A DNA stretch of 33,672 nucleotides, taken from assembly GCA_903835005.1 (NCBI GenBank), contig CAILLK010000002.1, forward strand, positions 1 to 33,672. Direction: 5' to 3'. The position numbers were made by a program, and so were the translations under genes. The stretch's first letter is position 1. Each line of letters begins with the position of its first letter. This DNA comes from an uncultured Bacteroidota bacterium (GTDB lineage: Bacteria; Bacteroidota; Bacteroidia; Chitinophagales; Chitinophagaceae). Positions 18,401-26,400 of the stretch are shown here, piece by piece. Below the pieces are notes generated by a model. It had not been told where the DNA came from. It ran no database searches and was given only the letters and a program-made list of their open reading frames with translations.

Positions 18401-19895
18401 CGCCAGTGCACATGTTACCGCCACCGGTAACAGTATAGATAGTTGGCAACGGACTTGTTGTAACATTCACTGTTGAAATCATTGTTGCAGTACATCCTGT
18501 AGTTCCATTAGTTCCTATGATTGAAAACGTTGTGGGACTTGTTGTTATTGTTTGCGACCCGAAACTGAATGCACCACCTGTTCCTACTGATGGAGCCCCA
18601 ACAGGTGTGCCACCTGCATAAAGCTGATAATTTACACCAATTGTAGAACCGGCTATACCTACAGCCGCTCCGGTTCCACCCAGGCAATATGGGCCTCCGC
18701 CGGTCATGGCAAACTGTGTAGGCAACGGATTAACGGTTACCCCTACTGATCCCAGCATTGTAGCAGTACAGGTACCTATTGACCCTTGTACCGTATAAGT
18801 ACCCGCAGTGGTCTGCGCAACGAAAGATATTGCAGCACCGGTTCCATTAACCGTAGGAGTGATCGCGGTAAAACCGTCATAAAGCGTATACACAACTCCG
18901 GTGGTTGAATTATTCAATCCTATAACAGATCCTGTTCCACCGGCACAATAGCCGCCGCCGCCAGTAACTGTGTATGTTGTTGGTAACGGATTTACAGTAA
19001 CTGTCTTTGTAACCGATGGCCCGCATGCGGGTGTATAACTGATGATAGCTGTTCCACCGCTTACACCTGTTACAATTCCGGTGCCTGAACCTACCGTCGC
19101 AACCGAAGGTGCGCCGCTGCTCCATACGCCACCGGCCTGTGCATCAGCAAGAGTTGAAGTTACTCCCTGGCAGAATGCGGCTGTACCGCCGGTAATTGCA
19201 GGTGGAGGTGCACACCAGCGGAGTAAAGTACCATTTGCAGGCGGGCTGCAGGCCGCATTAAAGCTGGTATTACTGAAGGTTGAAGTACCTGCAGGCAATG
19301 TCTGGAAATCTGAAGTAGTATTACCTATACCTATGGTAGCAGTTGTTGGAACTGAACCTGAATAAGGACCATACCAGAACTCAACAGTGTTGGTTCCTTC
19401 ATACAATTTGATCTGGAAATTAAGGGTAGCAGTACCGGTAGCGCAACACACGCCCCAGTTCTTCCACTCCATTGTAAAAATACGGCTGCCAACAGTACCG
19501 GTAGTCTGGTAATAAGCCGACTGGCTTACACCGTAAAGGCTCGACCACATTGGCATCAGCAGTCCAGCCCCACTTGCTATTGAGCTTAATGAACCTGTTG
19601 CATTTGTACCTGAAGGGGAAGCGGCTAAAGCCGAATTGGCAAGTGAAAACCAGCCATTGCTGCTGGCAGAAGCTGCGGTATAAGTTGTACCGCAATACAC
19701 GAAGCTAAAACCTATGGGAATACTTGTATTTACTCCATTCAGAGTAGTCATTCCGCCCGACGAAATTGCAGTTCCAGTGCCTGAAATCGTAGCATATGAA
19801 CCTGTTGTAGCCGTTAATCCATAAGATGCTGCTGTTTGTGCATAACCAGCTACACTTAAGCAGCACACCATTAATAATAGATAGATTTTTTTCAT
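12486..19895 (-). CDS. Giant T9SS-type repeat adhesin with unassigned beta-rich head
   Basis: A 2469-residue secreted protein. The signal peptide is MKKIYLLLMVCCLSVAGYA, then Q. Residues ~20-238 form a head I do not recognise by family. It contains IPIGFSFVYCG, SSNGWFSL, FTMEWKNWGVCC, TVEFWYGPY and RWCAPPP, which looks like a beta-sandwich with at least five cysteines; similar SSNG-type N-terminal domains occur in other Bacteroidota secreted proteins. One BIG2-like unit (~240-318) follows, where the other paralogues have four. Then come 20 stalk repeats (~319-2115), three Ig-like domains (~2116-2387) and a T9SS type A sorting domain (LIPNPNNGNFTLKG, GMYLLNL, FHFVIEQ at the end). Its repeats align by ordinal position with those of the 3756-11942 gene, so both descend from a 20-repeat ancestor. 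Surface adhesin or fibre function is inferred. Confidence 0.95.
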   Translation of the reverse strand: MKKIYLLLMVCCLSVAGYAQTAASYGLTATTGSYATISGTGTAISSGGMTTLNGVNTSIPIGFSFVYCGTTYTAASASSNGWFSLANSALAASPSGTNATGSLSSIASGAGLLMPMWSSLYGVSQSAYYQTTGTVGSRIFTMEWKNWGVCCATGTATLNFQIKLYEGTNTVEFWYGPYSGSVPTTATIGIGNTTSDFQTLPAGTSTFSNTSFNAACSPPANGTLLRWCAPPPAITGGTAAFCQGVTSTLADAQAGGVWSSGAPSVATVGSGTGIVTGVSGGTAIISYTPACGPSVTKTVTVNPLPTTYTVTGGGGYCAGGTGSVIGLNNSTTGVVYTLYDGFTAITPTVNGTGAAISFVAQTTAGTYTVQGSIGTCTATMLGSVGVTVNPLPTQFAMTGGGPYCLGGTGAAVGIAGSTIGVNYQLYAGGTPVGAPSVGTGGAFSFGSQTITTSPTTFSIIGTNGTTGCTATMISTVNVTTSPLPTIYTVTGGGNMCTGGTGLAVGLTNSVSGTTYQLFLTPTGSTTASPVGSPLTGTSGSALNFGNQTVGGTYTVVATITSTGCTAAMSGSAVITVNSLPIAYTVSVSSTAPNAAGAYCLGGSGQTVSLLGSQSGVNYQLYIGSSPIGSPVAGTTTSISFGLQTTVGSYTVIGTNVLTGCVLNMTGSVSISTIALPPAFSVTGGGMYCAGGSGVAVGLASSSPSTSYSLYNSGTLVGAASGTGSAINFGNETLAGTYSVTALSTTTGCTSNMSGSVGVTINPLPATFVVTNPGTSVYCAGTNTGVNINISGSQTGVNYLLYRGGTILDTTIAGTGSGFNFPNRLFAGSYSVVAVNATTTCSSNMTGSAIVTINPQPTVYTMTGGGGYCAGTAGVAIGLSASNTGINYQLYNTAGTVGAPMAGTGSPITFGLISTSSTRDSVVATNTITGCTATMAGNVIVTVNALPTQYTLSGSASYCFGGVGDSLKLSGSQSGVNYQLYNGATLSGGPVAGGGSGITWYGVTAPGTYLVTAVNTATGCTNSMLGGATVIVTPLPAVYTVTGGGAYCTGTGGVHVGLGSSATGVNYQLFFNGTPGATLAGTSGALDFGLEPGNGTYTIVATTAIGSCQSNMSGSAIVSVNVLPSTAYLITESATGYCAGGTGVIIGLTGSAIGINYQLFNGTTPEGAPIAGTSSALNFGAQTLAGTYTIVGSNATTGCFATMTGLAPVAINSLPAVHPVTGGGGYCPGTGGVSIGVNPTDAGVNYQLYNGLTAVGGLVPGVGGSSITFGTLTTPGIYTVVANNPTTGCSANMSGSATVSIYSLPLVYNVTGGGNYCLGGTGVNIGLSNSNLGISYQLMNAGAPMGAAIAGSGLPLSFGLQTVTGPYTVIATSSSTTCTDTMSGMAVVGTNALPSPFNVIGGGSYCAGGTGLTIGLDGSAVGTEYQLVTGGTTPVGTLVGGTGTPINFGLQTAGGTYTVVATNTATTCTTAMTGSQSITINSLPAVYTVSGGGSYCAGSTGVTINLSGSDATAKYQLVNGTPTGPIITGGGSISFSPVTAAGTYSIMATNLANSCTNMMTGTASVTINSLPNTYLVAGGGAYCSGGTGVHIMLSGSNSGINYQLKKAGVLTGSVFAGTGMALDFGLDTTGGVYYVQATNAVTGCTQVMTDSATIIINPLPVIHTVVSTSSSYCAGGAGVHVSIDGSNVGTNYQLYNGTTTVGPAEAGTGSALSFGYITFPGSYQIVATNTSTGCFVNMAPGVTVAINALPTVYAVTGGGNYCAGGAGVNVGVAGSNTGIMYKLYNGLTFTGDSVAGTGSPISFGLQTASGTYTVVATNTLTTCINNMSGSATIVINALPSSSYTSTGGGAYCAGGTGITLGLSGSALATEYQLMRGTATVGSPVLGTGSSISFGPQTAAGTYTVIATSTITSCSNTMSGSSVITINAVPSIFSITGGGNFCPGGSGVNVGLSGSTTGVNYQLYNGSTAVGTAMAGISGSPINFGLQTAGGSYTVVATNTATACSNTMSGTAVVVVNALPTAFSLTGGGNYCAGGTGVSVGLSSSATGVNYTLYNGSSSLLTMSGTGGPISFGLQTLAGTYSVLGTNSTTSCTNYMSDSVTIVINPIVVPSVLITTSGTGDTVCSGTFTTFTANPSGGGVGPMYQWAVNGTPAATGVSYAYVPLNGDVVSVTLTSDATCAMPATANTDVVMTVNTKETPFVTVTAAPGDVVCQGTVVDYTATPTYGGPTPAYQWFKDAAAVPGATLSTFSYTPANGDAVYVVMTSDYDCRLADNAGSAHINMVVDVPALPVVTITASPGFNISNGETVTLTAAVVNGGPLPTYQWLINGIPVGGATNSTYSNNAFNNKDSVTCQVLSSGGCSGLLGFNSITMHVANVGVKPVSLSGSDVVLIPNPNNGNFTLKGNLGTNTDDEVTIEVVNMLGQVVYSRNITAGNGEINERIQMNAVSNGMYLLNLRSGSESKVFHFVIEQ
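13575..18980 (-). repeat. Stalk array of 20 repeats (gene 3)
   Basis: Twenty units of mostly 87-96 residues run from TYTVTGGGGYCAGG (near 18980) to the NPIVV end (near 13575). Each has the opening YC/FC/MC cysteine and a second cysteine in T(G/T/S)C. Repeats 3 and 4 carry small insertions (TPTGSTTAS, SSTAPNAAG) absent from the same-numbered repeats of the neighbouring gene. Confidence 0.93.
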
Positions 19896-20333
19896 ACTTT
19901 CTTGTTTAAAACTTCCGTTTTTTCATGCTAATTTTCCAAGTAATACGCTGATTACAGACGACAATACCAGATAATTTACCTCTTCAGTATTAAATTATCA
20001 TGCCAATATCTGCGACCAAGATACGTAAATTCCAATATAAATTTATAATCCTTTCGCTTTTTTTTTGGGTCTTCCTTAATTTGTTGATTAATGCCCTGCA
20101 AATGTCCCTCTTTTTGCTTCTCGCCTATACCTGAATATACAATATAATGGGATACACATAAATTTTCTGCACAATTAAAAAGTGTTTCTCTTCATGATGT
20201 ATTTCCAGTTAGTAATACAGGCGGTCAAATAAGTTGCTATGTTAGTATAACATAAATATATTTATTTCATAACTTAATTACCAGTCCTGGAAATGGCCAA
20301 CGAATTAAAAACAATGTTCAGGAGATCCGCCAG

Positions 20334-20383
20334 TACAAAATAGAATTTTATACAAAATAGAACTGCTTTTTCATAAAATTCTA
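20334..20383. repeat. Small direct plus inverted repeat cluster
   Basis: TACAAAATAGAA occurs twice (20334-20345 and 20351-20362). TAGAATTTTAT (20341-20351) is the perfect reverse complement of ATAAAATTCTA (20373-20383), an 11-bp inverted repeat with a 21-nt loop. It lies past the terminator of the preceding gene and ~440-490 bp upstream of the next start. It could be an operator, an RNA hairpin or chance in AT-rich DNA. Confidence 0.5.
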
Positions 20384-20433
20384 CTGCCTAACCACATATT
20401 CCTGCAACTGATAGATGTGGCTTAGTATCCACT

Positions 20434-20472
20434 ATAAAAAATCAGCGACCTCCAATCCGGGGCCGCTGATTT
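20434..20472 (-). terminator. Intrinsic terminator of the 20495-28639 adhesin gene
   Basis: AAATCAGCG (20439-20447) pairs with CGCTGATTT (20464-20472), with additional G-C pairs inside after one mismatch. On the minus strand the stem is followed by TTTTTATAG. It lies 22 bp past the stop codon. The stem sequence differs from the two other adhesin terminators. Confidence 0.8.
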
Positions 20473-20494
20473 AATGGAATGCAATATCCAATTC

Positions 20495-23400
20495 TTATTG
20501 CTCGATAACCATGTGGAATACTTTGTAATCTGAACCTGAACGCAGATTTAAAATATACATGCCGTTAGCAGGATTGTTCAACTGAATTTTCTCATTTAAG
20601 TCACCATTATGAACAATGATCTTACCGGAATAAATAACCTGACCAATTACATCCATAACCTCAACAGTCATTTCTTCATCATTTGTTGTACCTAAAGAAC
20701 CCTTAAGTGTAAACACACCATTGTTCGGGTTAGGAATCAGCCTGATATCCCCACCTGAGAATACAACCGGCTGAACGCCTACACCTGCAAGGATTACTGA
20801 AGTACAGCTCCTTCCGATAATTCCAGGGCATCCGCCGCTGCTGGTAACCTCACAACATACCGAATCACCCGTGTTGAAGCCGCTGCCTGTGTATACAGGG
20901 AATGTTGCCCCTGGTATTGCAACACCGTTCACAAACCACTGATAGGTTGGAGCCGGACCTGCACTGCTCGCAGTTGCGGTAAAGGTTACTGGTTCTCCTA
21001 CATTTACATGTCCTGATGGATTTGCTGAAACATTTACAACCGGAGTTGATGGATTATCCACAATCATATTCAGTTGATTGCTGGTACCTGTATTGGCGGT
21101 ACGGCAATGGTAATTGCTGGTCATTATACAGTAAATAGCATCCCCGTTTGAAGGAACATAAGTATAGGTAGATGTTGAACCAACATTTGAACCGTTCTTA
21201 ATCCATGAGTAGGTTGGTGCATTACCTCCGCCTGTTTCTGAAGATGTGAAAGTAACTGATGTACCACGACAAACTTCTACTCCAGGATTGGCTGCTATAG
21301 TAACTGCAGGTGTAAGTTCTGTATTCACTGTTATGCTCATTTCACTGGTCACGGTAGCAGGCGTTGCACATTGTGCATTGCTGGTCAGTGTTACACTTAC
21401 CAGATCCCCGTTAACCGGTATGTAATTATATCCATTGCCTACTCCGGTTATTACTCCGTTAATAGTCCAGGTATAAACCGGAGTTGTCCCGCCATTAACA
21501 GTTACCGCTGTGAAATCAGTCAGTATACCTGAACAAACAGTATCACCACCACTGCTGTTGATACTTACTGTAGGTGTTACGGTCATGATTACAACTACTT
21601 CTGCATTGCCGCTCATATTATCAGAGCAGGTTGTTGCTGAATTAGATGCAACTACGGTATAGGTGCCTGCTGCTGTTTCTGCACCCAGATCAAGTGGTGC
21701 GCCGGTGCCAATTACCGGTGATCCTACAGGTCCCGATGTTCCCCAGGCCTGATAACTGATTCCTGCATCTGATCCTGTAAGTCCAATATGCACACCGCTG
21801 CCTCCTGCACAATAATTTCCGCCGCCATCAACAGCATATACATTTGGTAATGGATTAATACCGATAGTTACGCTTCCTGCCATGTTAGCCGAACAACTTG
21901 TTGTACCGTTATAGGCAACAACTGTGTAAACGCCTGGTGCTGTCTGCAATCCGAAATCAAGGCTGCTGCCAGTTCCTGCATGTGGTGACCCTGAAGATAC
22001 GCCTCCGTTAAACAACTGATAGGTAATGCCTGTAGTTGAACCAGATATTCCTACATGTTCTCCTGTACCGCCGGGGCAGTAATTGCCACCGCCAATTACA
22101 GTAAATGATGCAGGTAATGGCTCAGCATATACAGTTACACTTCCGGTCATATTGTTGCTGCATCCTGTCGAACTGCTTGTAGCAACTACTGTATATGAAC
22201 CGTTAATTGTTTGTAATCCGAAATCAATCGGGAAGCCAGTACCCGGTACAGCTGTTCCTGTTGCAACACCTGACCTGAACAACTGGTAGGTAATACCCGA
22301 TGCCGAGCCGCTCAGGCCTGCATGCACACCTGAACCGCCGGAGCAATAATTTCCGCCGCCGGTAACATTGTACGCTGTTGGCAGCGCGGTTATTGTTATA
22401 GTCACAGTGCCGGCCATATTACCGGTGCAACCTGTACCTGTATTTGTACCAGTAATGGTATATGTACCGGCTGCTGTAATTAACCCGAAATCAAGTGATG
22501 CTCCGGTACCGGTAACAGAACCGCCTGTTGCAGTTGCTCCCTGATATAACTGATAGGTAACGCCAACATTCGAACCACTCAGGCCAATATGCACACCACT
22601 TCCGCCACTGCAATAGTTTCCACCACCTGTTATGGTATATGCTGTTGGTAAAGCGCCAATGGTCACTACTACAGAACCACTCATATTTGATGTACAGGTT
22701 GTAGATGTATTCACAGCTACTACTGTATAAGTGCCTGTTCCGGTATGGAAACCGAAATCAATTGCTGCACTTGTTCCTGCAACAGATCCTCCTACCGGAG
22801 TAGTGCCGTTGTATAACTGGTAATTGGTATTGATATCAGATCCGCTCAGTACAATATCAATACCCGCTCCACCTGCGCAATAACTGCTGCCTGTGCTGCT
22901 CAGTGTATAGGCTGTCGGCAATGGGTTTACACTTATATTCACACTGCCACTCATCGTGCCTGTACATCCGGTAACCGGATTTGTACCAACCACTGTATAA
23001 ACGCCTGATATTGTCTGTGACCCGAAATCAAGTCCCAGACCAGTACCGGACATAGCACCACCCACTGGTGTTCCTCCGGCAAATAATTGGTAGGTTGTAC
23101 CCACTGTTGATCCCGAAAGCATCACATGTACGCCACCTGTGCCTGAACAATAATTTCCACCACCTGTAACTGTATATGCAAACGGTAAAGGATTGATCAT
23201 TACGGTTGCTGAACCGGTCATGTTACTGCTGCATGTTGTTGCGCTGTTTGATGCAACAACTGTATAGGTCCCCGCAGCGGTCTGATTACCGAAACTGATC
23301 GAGGAACCTGTACCGGCAACAGAACTACCCATTGAGGTTGATCCAAGGAACAGCTGATAAGTAATACCAGTTGCCGATCCGCTTAATGAAATATTTGATC

Positions 23401-26400
23401 CTGCACCGCCCATACAATAATTACCACCGCCGGTTACTGCAAAAGTTGATGGCAACGGATTAGTTCCTATAACCACACTTCCGGACATACCGCCTGAGCA
23501 GGACGTAGAAGTGCTGTTGGCAAATACAGTATAAGTTCCGCTGCCTGTCTGTAACCCGAAATCGAGTGGCAGACCGGTTCCTGCCATAGCTGTACCTGCC
23601 GGTGTTGTGCCATCATATAACTGGTACCAGGTGCCTGCATCTGAGCCGTTAAGTCCCACATGAACACCGGTTCCGCCAACACAATAGTTGCCACCGCCGG
23701 TAACAGTATGTGAAGTTGGAAGCGGGCTGATCCCTATTACAGCGCTGCCATTCATATTATTGGTACATGTAGTTGCAGTTGTAGTTGCTACTACTGTATA
23801 AGTTCCTGATGTCCATAATCCGAAATTAAGCGCTGATCCTGTTCCTGTGAATGGTGACCCAACTGCCACACCGCCCTTGAATAACTGGTAAGTTACACCA
23901 ATTGCAGATCCGCTTAATCCAACGTTTGATCCTGATCCGCCCGGACAGTAATTGCTCGTACCGGTAACATTATATACAACGGGCAAACTTGCTATACCAA
24001 CAGTTACACTCCCGGTCATTGATACCGAACATCCGGTAGCCAGGTTAGTGGCAACTACTGTATAAGTACCTGTTGTGGTCTGTAGTCCGAAGCTGATTGG
24101 TGCTCCTGAACCGGCTGCTGCCGTTCCAACAGATGATGATCCTCTGAATAACTGGTAAACAGTACCGGCTACAGAATTGCTGAGGCCAACTAATGATCCG
24201 CTTCCGCCAGGGCAATAATTTCCGCCGCCGGTTACAGTAAATGGTGTTGGTAACGGACTGATACCTATTGTAGTTGTTCCGGTCATAATACTGGTACAAC
24301 CGGTAGTTGTATTTGTTGCTATAATACTATAGGTACCGCTGGTAGTTTGTGATCCGAAATCAAGCGGGCTGCCTGTTCCTGATACGGGTGCTCCCGTTGG
24401 TACACCACTCACATACAACTGATACAAAATACCTGTCTGCGAATTGCTAAGGGTAACATGGGGTCCGGTAGTGCCGGAACAATAATTACCACCGCCCCCT
24501 ATAGCATAGAGGGTTGGCAATGGATTGATAGTTATAGTTACACTGCCTGTCATGCTGTTGGTACATGCTGTAACCGAATCTGTTGCCACTACTGTGTAAG
24601 TACCTGCTACTGTCTGTAACCCGAAGTCAATTGCAAAGCCATTTCCATTACGTAATGCACCTGTAACCGGGCCTGAAGTATTAAATAACTGATACTTCTT
24701 GCCGGATTGTGAATTACTCAGACCAACGTGAACTCCGGTTCCACCTGCGCAATAACCACCGCCGCCTGTAACATTATAAGGTGTTGGTAATGGAAGTGCT
24801 GTAATGTTAAGGCTCCCTGTCATAGTGCTCATACAGCCCGTTACCGCATTGGTTGCTACTACTGTGTAAATACCTGAAGCTGTTGCTGCTGCAAATGTTA
24901 TCGGAGATCCTGTTCCGGCAACGGCAGCTCCGCTTATTGTTGAACCATTATATAAATTATAATTAATTCCTGTTACAGATCCATTCAGTCCGACAACAAT
25001 ACCAGTTCCGCCAGAGCAGAAATTGGCGCTGCCGGTTGGTAATAAATTATTAACCGGAGGCAACGGATTAATTGTTATTGTTGCGCTGCCCGACATTGCA
25101 CCTGTGCAACCTGTTGCTGAATTAGTAGCAACTACAGTATAAGTACCTGCTACAGTCAATGATCCGAAATCTATTGGTCCGCCTGAACCCGCTACCGGTG
25201 CGCCAACTGAAGAGCCACCGTTCATCAACTGGTAGTTGATACCAAGGTCCGATCCGGTTAACCCGATATGATTTCCTGTTCCGCCAGCACAATAACCGCC
25301 GCCGCCGGTAACATTATAAACTGTTGGTGCAGGGTTAATTATTATTGCTGCGCTGCCTGTCATATTATTCGTACATAAAGTACCAACGTTAGTTCCAACT
25401 ACTGTATAAGTTCCTGCTACAGTCTGAGCTGGGAAACTGATTGCAGAACCAGTACCTGAAACCGGGCTACCTACTGCTACTCCACCTCTGAACAATTGGT
25501 AACTAACTGTAGGCTGCGATCCTGAAAGTCCTATTACCTGGCCGGCACCACCTGCACAATAGATACCGCCACCGGCTACTACTACTGTATAAGCTACGGG
25601 CAATGGATTAATGCTGATTGTCGGATTACCGCTCATAGTAAGTGTACAACCTGTTGATAAAACCGTTGCTATTACTGTATATGTACCTGCTGCGGTTTGT
25701 AATCCGAAATCAAGTGATGAGCCGGTACCAGACAGTGATGATACTATTGTTGCCCCGTCATAGAGCGTATATGTCGTTCCGGTAACCGAACCACTTAATA
25801 GTATATGAACCCCTGTACCGCCTGCGCAATAACCAGTTGCACTGGCTGTAACCGTAAAACTTGCTGGCGTTGGGTTCAGGAACACATTTGCACTGAAGGC
25901 CATATTGTTTGTGCATGAGCCCGTTGTACTTGCATTGGTTGCAACTACAGTATAAGACCCTGCTGTTGTCTGTAATCCGAAATCCAGTAAAGACCCGGTA
26001 CCTGCCATTGTGCCTAATGCTGTGCCTCCTCTGAACAACTGGTAGTTGACTCCTGTTTGTGATCCGTTAAGCTGAACATCAGCTCCGGCACCTCCCGAAC
26101 ATATTGTTCCGCCGCCTGTTACATTATAAACAGTAGGCAAAGGGTAAACGGTGATCACAGATGTTCCCAACATAAGTGCAGTACAACCGGTAGCTGTATT
26201 GGTAGCCTGCACAGAATAGGTTCCTGCTGTAAGTACGGTTCCCAGTGTTATTGGGCCACCTGTCCCCCCAATTGGCGTGCCAACTGGCAATCCGCCTATC
26301 AGCAACTGATAATTAACACCTGTCTGAGATCCTGATAAAGTAAGTGCTGAACCGGTTGTAGTTCCGGCGCAATAGCCACCTGTAGAAGGTGAGATTGTAT

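Larger units (their letters stand above)
19896..20494. other. AT-rich intergenic spacer upstream of the 12486-19895 gene
   Basis: This 599-bp non-coding stretch contains the terminator of the 20495-28639 gene (20434-20472) and a direct/inverted repeat cluster at 20334-20383. It presumably also holds the promoter of the next gene, but I found no convincing TTG / TAnnTTTG pair on the minus strand. No credible gene is visible. Confidence 0.6.
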
